The notes: generated by a model from the sequence alone, not told the origin. Shown: positions 28,861 to 38,019, numbered from the stretch's first letter. The stretch is 64,000 nt of DNA from Comamonadaceae bacterium (GCA_027488985.1 JAIYAR010000006.1:62001-126000), one strand, 5' to 3'. Numbers and translations are program-made.

Positions 28861-29985
28861 ATGCCCATCCGCCCCACCTCTGCCGCGCAGCGCCTGCGCC
28901 CCAAGGCCCTGAACGCCTTGCTTCTGGCCGCGCTGTGCTGCGCACCGGCATGGGCCAATGATGTGGAGCCTGCCCCCAAGCCCACCGCCAAAGCGGCCAA
29001 GAAAGAGGTGCTCGGCGAGATTTCAGCCACCAGCGCCTCCAACCCCAAAGAGGTGGGTAACCAGCTTCGCGAGGCCCTTGGTACCGAAGTGGCAGGCAAA
29101 AAGAAGTTGCTGATCAACGTGTCCAAGGTACCCGGGGGCACCTCCACCCCTGCAGTCAGCAGTAAAAACAGCGGGGGGAGTTCCAACTCCAACATGAGCA
29201 GCCGCCAGTACATCCAGGCGCGCGCAGCTGCATTGGCCGGCCACGGTGGAACTGCACAGATAGCGGGTGCGGCTCCGGGAGCTGATGCGCATGGGGGTGA
29301 CGTCCATTGGGCCTACGAAGGTGAGAATGGCCCCCAAGCCTGGGGCAAGCTCAAGCCCGACTTCAATCTCTGCGCTATCGGCAAACGCCAGTCGCCCATC
29401 AACATCGAAGAGGGCAATACCCTGCAAGGTCCGGCGGAGCCGGTGCAGTTCAATTACACGCCCAGCAACGGCACGGTGGTAAACAATGGCCACACCATTC
29501 AGGTTGATGTACAGGGCGACAACAGCATCACCGTACGCGGCTCGCGTTACCGGTTGCTTCAATTCCACTTCCACACACCCTCGGAAGAGTCGGTGAACTA
29601 CAAGCGCTTTTCGATGGTGGCGCACCTGGTGCACAAGAACGACGAAGGCCAGTTGGCCGTAGTGGCGGTGCTGCTGGACCCCGGCACTGCGCCCAACCCG
29701 CTGATCGACAAGGTGTGGACCTACATGCCCCTGGACTCCGGCGACCGCGTACGCATGCCGCGTGAGTTGGTCAACATGAACGAGCTGCTGCCTTCGGACC
29801 AGCGCTACTACCAGTTCATGGGCTCACTGACCACGCCACCCTGTACCGAGGGCGTTTTGTGGATGGTGCTCAAGCAGCCCATGACTATCAGCCGCAACCA
29901 GCTGCGCTTGTTCACCCAGCTGTACCCCATGAATGCCCGCCCGGTGCAAGCACTCAACGCCCGGCCGGTACGCGACGCGCAATAA
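28861..29985 (+). CDS. Exported alpha-type carbonic anhydrase with long low-complexity amino-terminal region
   Basis: Hydrates carbon dioxide to bicarbonate in the periplasm. The 374-residue protein has a signal ending APAWA and a catalytic domain from about residue 143 (DVHWAYEGENGPQAWGKL). Zinc ligands H236 and H238 are in LLQFHFHTPSEE and H255 is in VAHLVH; SLTTPPCTEGVLWMVL near the end is also conserved. Residues about 30-140 (AKAAKKEVLGEI, KNSGGSSNSNMSSRQY) are Lys/Ala/Ser/Gly-rich and not part of the enzyme fold. They may be a linker or surface-attachment segment. It is divergent from ruvB. Confidence 0.92.
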   Translation: MPIRPTSAAQRLRPKALNALLLAALCCAPAWANDVEPAPKPTAKAAKKEVLGEISATSASNPKEVGNQLREALGTEVAGKKKLLINVSKVPGGTSTPAVSSKNSGGSSNSNMSSRQYIQARAAALAGHGGTAQIAGAAPGADAHGGDVHWAYEGENGPQAWGKLKPDFNLCAIGKRQSPINIEEGNTLQGPAEPVQFNYTPSNGTVVNNGHTIQVDVQGDNSITVRGSRYRLLQFHFHTPSEESVNYKRFSMVAHLVHKNDEGQLAVVAVLLDPGTAPNPLIDKVWTYMPLDSGDRVRMPRELVNMNELLPSDQRYYQFMGSLTTPPCTEGVLWMVLKQPMTISRNQLRLFTQLYPMNARPVQALNARPVRDAQ

Positions 29986-30029
29986 GCCTTAAGGAACAAA
30001 GCGCGGGTGGACGCCCGCCGAATGCTCCG

Positions 30030-30260
30030 TCAGTTGCGGGTGTAGACGATCTTCTTTTTGCCGGCTTCACAGGTGCCGACCACGCGCTTCTTACCGCTGT
30101 CGGCATCGCGATCCACCACGTCCAGAGTGAAGTTCTTGGCCCCATGAGACTCGGCTTTGGCGGCCACTTCGGTTTTGAGCTGTTCGCAGTCTTTGGCGGC
30201 CCATGCGTTGCCTGACAAGAGGCCCAAGGCCAACACACTAAAGCACACAGTTTTTTTCAT
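30030..30260 (-). CDS. DUF1161 small periplasmic protein
   Basis: A 76-residue exported protein with a signal ending GNAWA and two cysteines in the mature chain (KDCEQLKTEV and VGTCEAGKKKIVY) that can form a disulfide. It matches the DUF1161 pattern; function is unknown. The ATG is preceded by a strong AGAGAGGA. It lies between the carbonic anhydrase gene and ruvA. Confidence 0.8.
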   Translation of the reverse strand: MKKTVCFSVLALGLLSGNAWAAKDCEQLKTEVAAKAESHGAKNFTLDVVDRDADSGKKRVVGTCEAGKKKIVYTRN

Positions 30261-30382
30261 GGGGCGAATCCTCTCTGGTGGAGTACGTCAACAGACACGG
30301 CCTCTACGGGCCTGACTGCATGGTAGCCAGACGGCAAAGCACACCCACCTATCGCAAACCCGCACCTGACCTGGCCTAAATC

Positions 30383-30430
30383 GCTACAAAAAATGTAGCT
30401 TCCTGCGCAAATCTGACGTGCGCTAGTGGC
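30383..30430 (-). repeat. Dispersed 50-bp repeat, copy 3
   Basis: On the minus strand the element starts at GGCCACTAGCGCACGTC directly after the ruvA stop codon. It continues through TTTGCGCAGGAAGCTAC and ends in a perfect hairpin, GCTACA-TTTTT-TGTAGC. The hairpin with T-run could serve as a terminator for ruvA in the antisense direction only. Confidence 0.75.
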
Positions 30431-31003
30431 CTATTTAGCCAAAGACTTCAGCGCCAGCTTGATACCGTCGCTGACACCCACGTCCTTGGGCAAGGCCTTG
30501 AGGGCGGCTGCTGCTTCCTTGTCGCTGTAGCCCAGGGCCAGCAGCGCTTGCAGGATGTCGGACTGCGCATCGCCCGCGGCGCCCATGGGCGCACCGAGGT
30601 CTGCACCCAGCTTGCCCTTGAGCTCCAGCAGCAATCGCTCAGCCGTTTTCTTGCCGATGCCCGGCACCTTGATCAGGCGGCCTGCCTCTTGAAGTGTGAC
30701 CGCTTGTGCCAAATCACCAACGTCCATGCCTGAGAGTACCGACAAGGCCGTACGCGGCCCCACACCGGAGATCTTGATCAACTCGCGGAAGGCCTCGCGC
30801 TCAGTGCTGGTGGCAAAACCGTAGAGGATTTGCGCGTCTTCGCGCACCACAAAGTGGGTGAGCAGCGTGACCTTGTGGCCATCAGCCGGCAGGTTGTAAA
30901 AGGTGCTCATGGGCACTTGCACCTCGTAACCCACACCGCCGCAGTCGATGATGACTTGCGGTGGGTTTTTGTCGCTGACGATGCCTGTGAGTTTGCCGAT
31001 CAT
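30431..31003 (-). CDS. ruvA: Holliday junction DNA helicase subunit RuvA
   Basis: Binds four-way junctions and recruits RuvB. The ATG at 31003 gives [15 protein letters not shown], the conserved start; the upstream extension in this frame is spurious. Two helix-hairpin-helix motifs are visible ([19 protein letters not shown] and [19 protein letters not shown]), and domain III ends the protein ([19 protein letters not shown]). The length of 190 residues is normal. It is divergent from phoH. Confidence 0.96.
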   Translation of the reverse strand: MIGKLTGIVSDKNPPQVIIDCGGVGYEVQVPMSTFYNLPADGHKVTLLTHFVVREDAQILYGFATSTEREAFRELIKISGVGPRTALSVLSGMDVGDLAQAVTLQEAGRLIKVPGIGKKTAERLLLELKGKLGADLGAPMGAAGDAQSDILQALLALGYSDKEAAAALKALPKDVGVSDGIKLALKSLAK

Positions 31004-31133
31004 GGTGCGGAGTCCGGGGTTCTGGGGTGGTGGATGGCCAGCGAGGCCACGGTTCGGATCAAATTGGGGACAATGCAGGGGTAGCGCCTCTGTGGCGCCC
31101 CTTCGCAGTCCTCTGCTTTGCCGGATTATCAGC

Positions 31134-32156
31134 TTGATTCTCAAACACATCTTCACCCCGCTGAACAACACGCGCCTCTCGCACCTGTGCGGCCCCACCG
31201 ACGAACACCTGCGCACCATCGAGCGCGAGCTGGAAGTCAAAATCGCCCACCGGCATGAACAGTTCAAGGTAGAGGGCGCCAAGGCCAAAGCCCAGCGCGC
31301 GATGGAGATGCTGCAGGCCCTGTACGAGATTGCCGGCCGGCCGATTGCGGCCTCTACGGTGCAGCTCATGCTCAGCGGCGATGGTGAGTTGGGCGCCGAG
31401 GGCCCCAGCCTTTCCACCCGCCGTGCAGACCTCAAACCCCGCAGTCAGAACCAGGCGCTGTACCTGGACAACATTGCCGAGTTCGACATCACGTTTGGCA
31501 TCGGCCCCGCTGGTACCGGCAAAACCTATCTCGCCGTAGCTGCCGCGGTGGACGCCCTGCAGCGCAGCTCAGTGCAGCGCATAGTGCTGACCCGCCCCGC
31601 GGTGGAAGCCGGAGAGCGACTGGGCTTTCTGCCCGGCGACCTGAACCAAAAGGTGGATCCTTATCTGCGCCCCCTGTACGACGCGCTCTACGACCTGATG
31701 GGCTACGACCAAGTGCACAAAGCGTTTGAGCGCCAGCAGTTGGAAATTGCCCCCCTGGCCTTTATGCGAGGGCGCACGCTGAACAACGCGTTTGTCATCC
31801 TGGACGAGGCACAGAACACCACGCCAGAACAGATGAAGATGTTTTTGACACGTGTAGGCTTTGGCACCAAGACAGTGATCACCGGCGATCTGACCCAGAT
31901 CGATTTGCCCAAAGCGCAGATGAGCGGCCTGGTGGAAGCCGAGCGTGTGCTACGCCGCACGCCGGGCATTGCGATCACCCGCCTGACCAGCTCCGACATC
32001 GTGCGCCACCCCTTGGTCGCCCGCATCGTGGATGCCTACGAGGCCGCGCGGCTGGAAGACCTGCCACAAATCGCTATTCCCGAGCCTGAGCTCGAACTCC
32101 CCCGCGTGGGCCTGCCCAAGACCCGCGCTCCGGCCCGTACAGCACGCAGCAGCTAA
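31134..32156 (+). CDS. phoH: PhoH-family ATPase
   Basis: Cytoplasmic P-loop ATPase of the PhoH/PhoL family. The family is linked to RNA metabolism and is often beside ybeY, as here. About 340 residues: an amino RNA-binding-like part ([20 protein letters not shown]), then Walker [40 protein letters not shown] with Walker B, and [15 protein letters not shown]. The start is taken as TTG at 31134 (LILKHIF). No good ATG exists before the conserved region, and the frame upstream runs into the ruvA promoter. ybeY follows by 23 bases. Confidence 0.9.
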   Translation: MILKHIFTPLNNTRLSHLCGPTDEHLRTIERELEVKIAHRHEQFKVEGAKAKAQRAMEMLQALYEIAGRPIAASTVQLMLSGDGELGAEGPSLSTRRADLKPRSQNQALYLDNIAEFDITFGIGPAGTGKTYLAVAAAVDALQRSSVQRIVLTRPAVEAGERLGFLPGDLNQKVDPYLRPLYDALYDLMGYDQVHKAFERQQLEIAPLAFMRGRTLNNAFVILDEAQNTTPEQMKMFLTRVGFGTKTVITGDLTQIDLPKAQMSGLVEAERVLRRTPGIAITRLTSSDIVRHPLVARIVDAYEAARLEDLPQIAIPEPELELPRVGLPKTRAPARTARSS

Positions 32157-32179
32157 CCCTTTTTGATTCACTGAACCAC

Positions 32180-32623
32180 ATGCTTCCAGAACTCAGCCTC
32201 TCCCTGCAATTCGGCAAGATCCAAGACGCCGACAAACACCGCGACGCGCTCAAGCGCCACAAAGTCATCCGCTGGATCCGCAACACCCTGGAAGTGGACG
32301 GCGAAATCACCGTGCGCATCGTGGATGCCGAAGAAGGCCAAACGCTGAACCGCGAATACCGCCAGAAGGACTACGCGACCAACGTGCTGACCTTCGACTA
32401 CACCCAGGAGCCCGTCACCGCCGACCTGGTGCTGTGCGCCCCCGTGATTGCCAAAGAAGCAAAAGAGCAAAAGAAAACGCTGGAAGCCCATTACGCCCAC
32501 ATGATCGTCCACGGCACCCTGCACGCCCAAGGGTGGGACCACGAGCTGGACGAAGACGCCGAAGTGATGGAGTTGCGCGAGAGCGAGATCATGGCGCGGT
32601 TGGGGTTCAAGAACCCCTATTGA
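32180..32623 (+). CDS. ybeY: Endoribonuclease / rRNA maturation factor YbeY
   Basis: Metal-dependent RNase needed for 16S rRNA 3' processing and ribosome quality control. The 147-residue protein has the zinc motif [11 protein letters not shown] and the conserved [19 protein letters not shown]. It is the second gene of the phoH-ybeY unit. A long inverted repeat follows the stop. Confidence 0.95.
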   Translation: MLPELSLSLQFGKIQDADKHRDALKRHKVIRWIRNTLEVDGEITVRIVDAEEGQTLNREYRQKDYATNVLTFDYTQEPVTADLVLCAPVIAKEAKEQKKTLEAHYAHMIVHGTLHAQGWDHELDEDAEVMELRESEIMARLGFKNPY

Positions 32624-32644
32624 ACCCTGTTGGTGGTGTGCTCC

Positions 32645-32732
32645 GGAGTAGCTGCCTTGGGCGCTTTGCTCCGTGTCCCCCGCGCTTCGCGCTCCTCCTT
32701 GACCTGCGCAAAACACCCAAGGCAGCTACTCC
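32645..32732. repeat. 17-bp perfect inverted repeat enclosing a smaller repeat
   Basis: GGAGTAGCTGCCTTGGG at 32645-32661 and its exact complement at 32716-32732 bracket 54 bases that themselves contain a GCGC-TTC-GCGC hairpin. It lies between convergent ybeY and a membrane-protein gene. It could be a bidirectional terminator or a small mobile element with terminal inverted repeats. No T-run or target duplication is seen. Confidence 0.75.
32672..32705 (-). repeat. Second dispersed repeat family, copy A
   Basis: On the minus strand this reads AGGTCAAGGAGGAG, then a variable short hairpin (CGCGAAGCGC), then GGGGGACACG. Identical flanking parts around a different hairpin occur at 34625-34658. 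It lies within the loop of the 17-bp inverted repeat. Confidence 0.6.
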
Positions 32733-32772
32733 AAGGGGTTGTTCTTGGCGTACGCGAACCTGCGCCCCTCAA

Positions 32773-33171
32773 TTAATCCGCATAACGCACACCCGCAACC
32801 CTTGCGCGCTTGCGCATACGGCCGATCAGCAGCAAGCCCACTGCAGCCAACACTACCAGCCCCACCATGCCGAAAGCCCAGATTACCCACAACAACGGGG
32901 CCACCCAGTCCAGCAGCGGCGTGATCCACGGCATGACAGCGGCAAGCATTTCCTCGGACCACACGATGGTTGCGCGCACTGCCTCAGCGGTGCCTGCGTC
33001 TGTCCAAAGCGCAATCCATGGGGGCACCGGCCACTGGGCGATGGTCTGAAGCCCACCTTGCAGGTCCACGCCTTGGCCTGCCACCCAACTGGCCAAGGCC
33101 GCCGAGAGGCCGATAAAGCCAGTCCACAACAAGGCGAGAACTACGGTTGCGATAGCGAGTGCGATTTTCAT
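32773..33171 (-). CDS. Small inner-membrane protein of unknown function
   Basis: A 132-residue protein starting at ATG 33171 (MKIALAIATVVLALLWTG). An upstream in-frame ATG at 33258 is less likely because it runs through the A/T-rich promoter area. There are two strong helices, at residues 3-25 and about 95-120 (LLWVIWAFGMVGLVVLAAVG). Between them is a tryptophan-rich, probably periplasmic stretch (WPVPPWIALWTDAGTAEAV), and a basic tail follows. I do not recognise a family. Confidence 0.65.
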   Translation of the reverse strand: MKIALAIATVVLALLWTGFIGLSAALASWVAGQGVDLQGGLQTIAQWPVPPWIALWTDAGTAEAVRATIVWSEEMLAAVMPWITPLLDWVAPLLWVIWAFGMVGLVVLAAVGLLLIGRMRKRARVAGVRYAD

Positions 33172-33282
33172 GCGCAAATTATCAGGACGGAACTTAATTT
33201 GGCCACGACCCGCCCCTGCAAGAGCCCTCGCTTGCAGGGGCCTTGGCCATATGGGCATGCCCCAGCTGTTGCAGATATTTTC

Positions 33283-33332
33283 GGCCTCTGGCGCTTATGG
33301 ATATTGCGCAACATGCTACCGAATCAATAGCA
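33283..33332 (+). repeat. Dispersed 50-bp repeat, copy 4
   Basis: Reads GGCCTCTGGCGCTTATGG, then ATATTGCGCAACATGCTA and ends AATAGCA. It lies 40 bases past the stop of the VOC gene (which runs on the minus strand) and upstream of the membrane-protein gene. The core is more diverged than most. Confidence 0.7.
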
Positions 33333-33372
33333 TTCATCAGGCTTAAGCAACTGATTGCCGATCTACAAACCC

Positions 33373-33753
33373 CTACTTCATAGAACTCAGGCCCACCATA
33401 TTGCCCTCCGTGTCCTCCAGCAACGTCACCCAACCGAACTCGCCGATAGAAAACTTGGGACGGATCACCTTGCCACCTGCGCTGGCGACGCGTGACTCTT
33501 CTACTGCGCAGTCCTCCACACTCAAGTACACCAATGTGCCACCCGCTCCCGGGCGCGCATAGGGTGACTTGACCAGTGCGCCGCCGGCCCCATATGCGGC
33601 CATGTCTGTGGGAAAGCTCATCATCTGCGTTTCCCCCGTCGGGTCGCCAATGGGTTCCAGCTTTTGCTGCAACACGCTCTCATAAAAGCTGACAGCCCGA
33701 TTCATGTCATTGACGTAGATATCAAACCACCCCACTGCATTCGACTTGGCCAT
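33373..33753 (-). CDS. VOC-family (glyoxalase/bleomycin-resistance-like) protein
   Basis: A 126-residue vicinal-oxygen-chelate fold protein: GWFDIYVNDMNRAVSFYESV at the start and GEFGWVTLLEDTEGNMVGL at the end are the paired beta-alpha-beta modules. Members bind metals, antibiotics or small toxic compounds; the substrate cannot be told. The ATG is preceded by AGGAG. It lies 67 bases downstream of an AraC-type regulator in the same direction, which may control it. Confidence 0.8.
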   Translation of the reverse strand: MAKSNAVGWFDIYVNDMNRAVSFYESVLQQKLEPIGDPTGETQMMSFPTDMAAYGAGGALVKSPYARPGAGGTLVYLSVEDCAVEESRVASAGGKVIRPKFSIGEFGWVTLLEDTEGNMVGLSSMK

Positions 33754-33820
33754 TTGGCACTCCTTTGTTGATGAAGAAGTGCTCAGTCTAGGGAGCGGTC
33801 AACGGTCTGTATTGTGTAAA

Positions 33821-34561
33821 TCAGACATCAAACTTATCGGTGAATTTTGCGGGGGTGTAGCCCGTGACTTTGCGGAAGGAATGGATGTAGTGCGACTGGT
33901 CCGCATACAAATCGAGGTAGTGCCGCTTGAAGGACTGCTGGATCCGCAAGACCTTGAGCAGGTCATGCGGAGAAAAGCCGGTGGTTTGCTTGAGGTTTCG
34001 CTGCAACTGGCGCGCGGACAGGCAGGCGGCAGAGGCCATATCGGCCACGGTGCGTATGTCATCCAGTTGCGCAAGGATCTTCTCGGTCACCGGGTTGCTC
34101 ACCACCAGACCGGCGTTGAAAAACCACCGCACCAACTGAGCCATGTGGTCTTGTTTTGCCGAAAAGTCGAGCATTGCCATGGCGTGACTGGTAGCTACCA
34201 GCGGCAAGTCTCCCGCGTAGGCGGTGCCCACAAACTGATGCGCAATTTCTTGCGGGTCGCCCTGCCACACGCCGGGCAATAGTTGGATGCCCACGTAGTG
34301 AAACGACCTCCCCAGATTGAGCACCTCGTAGGTCGTCCGCAAAGCAGTAACGCCTGCAATCTCGGTGTCCATCTGATTAAACAAAATGTTCACGCAAGCG
34401 TCCGGCATGGCGTGAAGCAAAAAGTCCTCAGCCAGCACGCGCTCGGTCTTCAACTCCCAGAAGCAATGCACCAGCCCCGATAGCTCCTCTGCCGGTCGGT
34501 CCACGGCGTACCGAACGTCTCCAGAGGCTTTCTCGATGCCGTCTTTGATGGGGTCGTACAT
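33821..34561 (-). CDS. AraC-family transcriptional regulator
   Basis: A DNA-binding regulator of about 246 residues. The carboxy end has the two helix-turn-helix units of AraC proteins (TVADMASAACLSARQLQRNL and YADQSHYIHSFRKVTGYTP). The amino part (LSGLVHCFWEL to MPDACVNILFN) resembles the DUF6597 sensor region of this subgroup. The start is uncertain: ATG at 34561 or TTG at 34609, neither with a strong ribosome site. The downstream VOC gene is the likely target. Confidence 0.8.
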   Translation of the reverse strand: MYDPIKDGIEKASGDVRYAVDRPAEELSGLVHCFWELKTERVLAEDFLLHAMPDACVNILFNQMDTEIAGVTALRTTYEVLNLGRSFHYVGIQLLPGVWQGDPQEIAHQFVGTAYAGDLPLVATSHAMAMLDFSAKQDHMAQLVRWFFNAGLVVSNPVTEKILAQLDDIRTVADMASAACLSARQLQRNLKQTTGFSPHDLLKVLRIQQSFKRHYLDLYADQSHYIHSFRKVTGYTPAKFTDKFDV

Positions 34562-34624
34562 GACTTTGAAGGGGTGATCGGCGGTTTGCGAACTATAGAC
34601 TTCCAACAAGCGCCTGCCAAAGTG

Positions 34625-34658
34625 AGGTCAAGGAGGAGGCCGCAGGCCGGGGGACACG
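34625..34658 (+). repeat. Second dispersed repeat family, copy B
   Basis: Reads AGGTCAAGGAGGAG, hairpin GGCCGCAGGCC and then GGGGGACACG. Compared with 32672-32705 the flanks are the same and the hairpin stem has changed with pairing kept. It lies between the AraC regulator and dtd. Confidence 0.6.
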
Positions 34659-34720
34659 AACGTCGGCAGGTGCTTGCAGCCCGATGCGGGCATGCACCAG
34701 CAAATCCTCAAGCCATTTCA

Positions 34721-34769
34721 GCCCCTGGCACCCATGGAATATGCGCAAGCAGCTATGAAATCAATAGCA
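34721..34769 (+). repeat. Dispersed 50-bp repeat, copy 5
   Basis: Contains the consensus core TATGCGCAAGCAGCTATG and the end AATAGCA. It finishes one base from the dtd stop codon (dtd is on the minus strand). Confidence 0.85.
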
Positions 34770-34770
34770 C

Positions 34771-35235
34771 CTAGACAGCAGGCGCCACCCGCATCGGAAT
34801 CGTCACCGGCCCGTCATTGACCAGCTCCACCTGCATGTCCGCCGCAAAAATGCCGGTCTGCACGATGGGGTGCGCGGTGCGAGCTTGGGCCACAAAGTAG
34901 TCGTACAAACGCCGCCCCTCATCGGGCGCAGCAGCCCCTTTGAAACTGGGCCGGTTACCGCCAGAGGTGTCTGCGGCCAAGGTGAACTGGCTCACGAGAA
35001 GCAGGCCGCCGTGCTGGCCTGCGCCGTCCACATCTTGCACGCTGCGGTTCATCTTGCCGTCTGCATCGCTGAAGATGCGCAGCTTGAGCAGCTTGGCCAG
35101 CAGCTTGTCGCCCTGGGCCTCGGCATCACCCTGTTCGGCGCACACCAGCACCAGCAAACCCTTGTCGATCTTGCCTACCGTAGCACCATCCACCACCACC
35201 TGCGCGCGGCGAACGCGCTGTACCAAAGCCATCAT
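34771..35235 (-). CDS. dtd: D-aminoacyl-tRNA deacylase Dtd
   Basis: Hydrolyses D-amino acids (and some misacylated Gly/Ala) from tRNA. The 154-residue protein starts MMALVQRV, matching the family start MIALIQRV, so the first of two adjacent ATGs at 35235 is chosen; GAGG lies upstream. The catalytic stretch [21 protein letters not shown] and the carboxy-terminal [10 protein letters not shown] with the family's Gly-cisPro-like element are present. The longer frame upstream overlaps the divergent kinase gene and is spurious. Confidence 0.93.
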   Translation of the reverse strand: MMALVQRVRRAQVVVDGATVGKIDKGLLVLVCAEQGDAEAQGDKLLAKLLKLRIFSDADGKMNRSVQDVDGAGQHGGLLLVSQFTLAADTSGGNRPSFKGAAAPDEGRRLYDYFVAQARTAHPIVQTGIFAADMQVELVNDGPVTIPMRVAPAV

Positions 35236-35301
35236 CCCGTGTACCTCTCGAAACTGTCTGCGGCCAATGTGCCGCGCACCCCTGTGCCACAATGAATCAT
35301 C

Positions 35302-36774
35302 ATGTTTGCACACCTTCAACGCCTCCGATTGTGGCTGCTGGCCTGGGTCGCGCTGTCGCTGTTGAGCGGTGTGTATATCGCGCGCGGCGAGCTGGCGCGT
35401 CAGCAGGACGTGTTCGACACCAACGCCCGCATCGTGCACCGATTGCTCAGCCAGCAGGTGGTGCAACACGATGCCATTCTGGCCACGCTGGCGCTGCTGC
35501 ACGGCGGCAATGCGGCTGATCGTCCTGCGCAACGCCTGCCCGCGCTGTATGGCCAGATTGCGGCGGCAGCCCACCGGGGCGCGAATGAAGCCTGGCCCTC
35601 GCCCGAACTCACCAGCGCGGAAGCAGAGTCCCTGCGCCTCAAGCGCGCAGTACTGGCTGATGTGGACCAGCAAAAGGGCACTTATCAATTGGTGCTGGCC
35701 GCACAGCCGGACAGCTATGCCCTGACCATTGCCCTGCGCAACATGGTGCCGTGGGCGGAATGGCCCATGAAGCCGGACACCAGCCCGGTGCAAGTGCGCA
35801 TGGACCTGGGCGCCAAGACCTACACCGTGCAAGCCGGTCGCCCTTTTGCCCCGGAAGATGCGGGCTGGACCTTCGAAGCCCGCAAGGTACTGGCGGCGGA
35901 GAGCCAGCCTTTTGAGGTTGTGTCGAGCCTGCATGTGCCTTGGTCGGCTCTGCCGTGGACGTATATGTTGATCAGCGCTGGCGCCATTGCACTGGCATTA
36001 CTACGCGGCCGGATGCTGGTGCAGCAACGCACCCAGCAACGCCGTGAAGAAGAGCGCCAACGCGTGGGCCAGCGCACACGGCTCAATACCTTGGGCGAGT
36101 TAGCGGCCGGCATGGCACATGAAATCAACCAGCCCCTCACCGCCATCCTGGCCAACACCCAAGCCGCCAGCCGTCTGCTGGATGATGCCGAGCCGGATCT
36201 GATCGCCGCCCGTAGCGCCATGCAGATGGCGGTGCAGCAGGCGCGCAGGGCATCTGATGTGGTGGGGCGCCTGCGCCGCACGGTGGAGCGCCCGGGCAGC
36301 GCCGCAGCAGTGCAGAGCGTGGACCTGCACGCGGCCTGCCAACACGCGCTCTACTTGCTGGAGCCCGAACTGCAGCGTAGCCGTTGCACCCCCACCCTGA
36401 CCGTGGACGGCACCCCATTGGAAGTGCAGGCCGACCCGGTGGCGCTGGAGCAAATCATCCATAACCTGCTGACCAACGCGCTGCAAGCCATGGAGCAGGT
36501 GCCACCGCCGCAGCGCGCCCTGCAACTGGTGCTCAGCCACACCGCCACCCACGGTGTATTGCGTGTGCAGGACACCGGGCCCGGCATCCCGCCGGACGCA
36601 TTGACCAAGGTGTTTGAGCCCTTCTTTTCCACGCGTGAAGGCGGCCTCGGTCTGGGCCTGAGCCTGTGCGAATCTTTGGCGCAGGGCATGGGCGCACACT
36701 TGAGCGCTGCCAATCTGCCAACCCAAGGCGCCGAGTTCACCCTGCAGATGCCTCTCGCAACGCTCGCCACATGA
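35302..36774 (+). CDS. Membrane sensor histidine kinase of a FixLJ/TtrSR-like two-component system
   Basis: 490 residues: helix 1 at about 10-28, a periplasmic sensor region to about 217 and helix 2 at 218-236 ([15 protein letters not shown]). The HisKA region follows, with phospho-acceptor H273 in [16 protein letters not shown]. The ATPase domain has [20 protein letters not shown] and [13 protein letters not shown]. The sensor part matches no family I recognise. The ATG lies 66 bases from the divergent dtd start. Its stop overlaps the regulator start by ATGA, so the pair is coupled. Confidence 0.88.
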   Translation: MFAHLQRLRLWLLAWVALSLLSGVYIARGELARQQDVFDTNARIVHRLLSQQVVQHDAILATLALLHGGNAADRPAQRLPALYGQIAAAAHRGANEAWPSPELTSAEAESLRLKRAVLADVDQQKGTYQLVLAAQPDSYALTIALRNMVPWAEWPMKPDTSPVQVRMDLGAKTYTVQAGRPFAPEDAGWTFEARKVLAAESQPFEVVSSLHVPWSALPWTYMLISAGAIALALLRGRMLVQQRTQQRREEERQRVGQRTRLNTLGELAAGMAHEINQPLTAILANTQAASRLLDDAEPDLIAARSAMQMAVQQARRASDVVGRLRRTVERPGSAAAVQSVDLHAACQHALYLLEPELQRSRCTPTLTVDGTPLEVQADPVALEQIIHNLLTNALQAMEQVPPPQRALQLVLSHTATHGVLRVQDTGPGIPPDALTKVFEPFFSTREGGLGLGLSLCESLAQGMGAHLSAANLPTQGAEFTLQMPLATLAT

Positions 36775-37400
36775 CCGCACCGCTTTCTCCCCTGATCCAC
36801 CTGATCGACGATGACGAAGCCGTGCGCAGCAGTCTGGCCTTGCTGATCAGCACCGTGGGCTTGCGCGTGCAGCCGTGGGCCGACCCGCAGACGTTTTTGC
36901 AGACCTTTGACCGGGAGAGCATTGGCGCCATCGTGCTCGATGTGCGGATGCCAGGCATCAGCGGGCTGACGGTGTTGGACACCCTGAAAGAACAAAAGGT
37001 GGACCAGCCCGTCATCATGCTCACCGGGCACGGCACCATCGACATGTGCCGCCGCGCCTTCAAATCCGGCGCCGCCGAGTTTCTGGAAAAGCCGGTGGAT
37101 GACGAGCGCCTGCTTGAAGCGCTGCAAACCGCGGTACGTCAGCATGTGCAGTCCCGCCAACGCAACCAGGCTGACCGCGTCACGCGACAGCGCTATGCGC
37201 AACTGTCCGAGCGCGAGCGCGAGGTGCTGGGCCTGATCGTGTCCGGGCTGACGAACAAGGAAATCGGCCGCGCACTCAACGTGTCGCCCCGCACCATAGA
37301 AACCCACCGCGCCAACCTTTTCGCCAAGCTGGAGATTGATGCGCTGGCCCAGCTGGTGCGCCAGTACGCCGCACTGGTGGACGAAGACACTGCCGCCTGA
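36771..37400 (+). CDS. FixJ-type response regulator (receiver plus LuxR helix-turn-helix)
   Basis: 209 residues. The receiver domain has the acidic pocket IDDDEAVRS, the phosphorylated D57 in IVLDVRMPGISGL and the conserved Lys in FLEKPVDDERLL. The carboxy end is a LuxR-type helix-turn-helix (LSEREREVLGLIVSGLTNKEI). The start at 36771 overlaps the kinase stop. A palindrome 12 bases after the stop and a secreted HbpS-like gene follow; the latter is a likely target or sensory partner. Confidence 0.92.
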   Translation: MTAPLSPLIHLIDDDEAVRSSLALLISTVGLRVQPWADPQTFLQTFDRESIGAIVLDVRMPGISGLTVLDTLKEQKVDQPVIMLTGHGTIDMCRRAFKSGAAEFLEKPVDDERLLEALQTAVRQHVQSRQRNQADRVTRQRYAQLSEREREVLGLIVSGLTNKEIGRALNVSPRTIETHRANLFAKLEIDALAQLVRQYAALVDEDTAA

Positions 37401-37411
37401 AGGTCGTGGCG

Positions 37412-37429
37412 CTCCGTAGTTCTACGGAG
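37412..37429. promoter_or_regulatory. 18-bp palindrome, candidate operator for the adjacent regulator
   Basis: CTCCGTAG-TT-CTACGGAG is a perfect 8-base inverted repeat between the response-regulator gene and the HbpS-like gene, about 100 bases before the latter's start. There is no T-run, which argues against a terminator. LuxR-type regulators commonly bind short dyads like this. The assignment is inference. Confidence 0.5.
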
Positions 37430-37530
37430 GCACGGGCGTAGCGGTACGCATGGGCAAATCGGCTCCGGATTTTTACAGTACCTGCACGGTTGATCGAACC
37501 GCTTGTACCCCTCAATATCCGGAGCATTCC

Positions 37531-38019
37531 ATGCGTACTTCCCACCTCCTCGCTTTGATTCTTTCCACCGTTGCTGGCGCAGCCAGCGCGCAAGCCGTGC
37601 GCACCGAGCGCAACATGTCCTTGGAACTGGCCAACCAGATTGCCACCGCCACCGTGGCTGCATGCTCCGCCAATGGCTATGCCGTTACCGCCACCGTGGT
37701 GGACCGCGCCGGCAGCGTGCGCGCCGTACAACGCGCTGACAATGCAGGCCCCCACACCCTGGCCGCCAGCCAGGAAAAAGCCTTTACCTCGTCGTCCGCC
37801 AAAAACACCACCCTGGCCATGATGGAAGGCGCCCAAAAAAACCCGGCCGCGGCAAACTTGGTCTACATCCCCGGTTTCTTGCTGGTGGGTGGCGGTGTGC
37901 CGGTCAAGGTGGGCAACGAAGTCATCGGTGCGGTCGGTGTAGGCGGCGCACCCGGCGGCCACCTGGACGAGCAGTGCGCCATGATCGCGCTGGACAAGGT
38001 CAAGGATTCTTTGAAGTAA
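37531..38019 (+). CDS. Secreted HbpS/GlcG-family haem-binding-like protein
   Basis: 162 residues with a signal peptide ending AGAASAQA; GGAG precedes the ATG at 37531. The rest is the GlcG/HbpS domain (ANGYAVTATVVDRAGSVRAV, NEVIGAVGVGGAPGGHLDEQCA). In Streptomyces, HbpS is an extracellular haem and redox sensor that acts on the SenS-SenR two-component system. Here a two-component pair lies immediately upstream. A similar partnership is a hypothesis, not shown. Confidence 0.82.
   Translation: MRTSHLLALILSTVAGAASAQAVRTERNMSLELANQIATATVAACSANGYAVTATVVDRAGSVRAVQRADNAGPHTLAASQEKAFTSSSAKNTTLAMMEGAQKNPAAANLVYIPGFLLVGGGVPVKVGNEVIGAVGVGGAPGGHLDEQCAMIALDKVKDSLK

Noticed and set aside
30948..31133. Upstream extension of phoH to an ATG at 30948
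   Set aside because: It would run antisense through the start of ruvA and its promoter, and the extra residues show no similarity to PhoH proteins.
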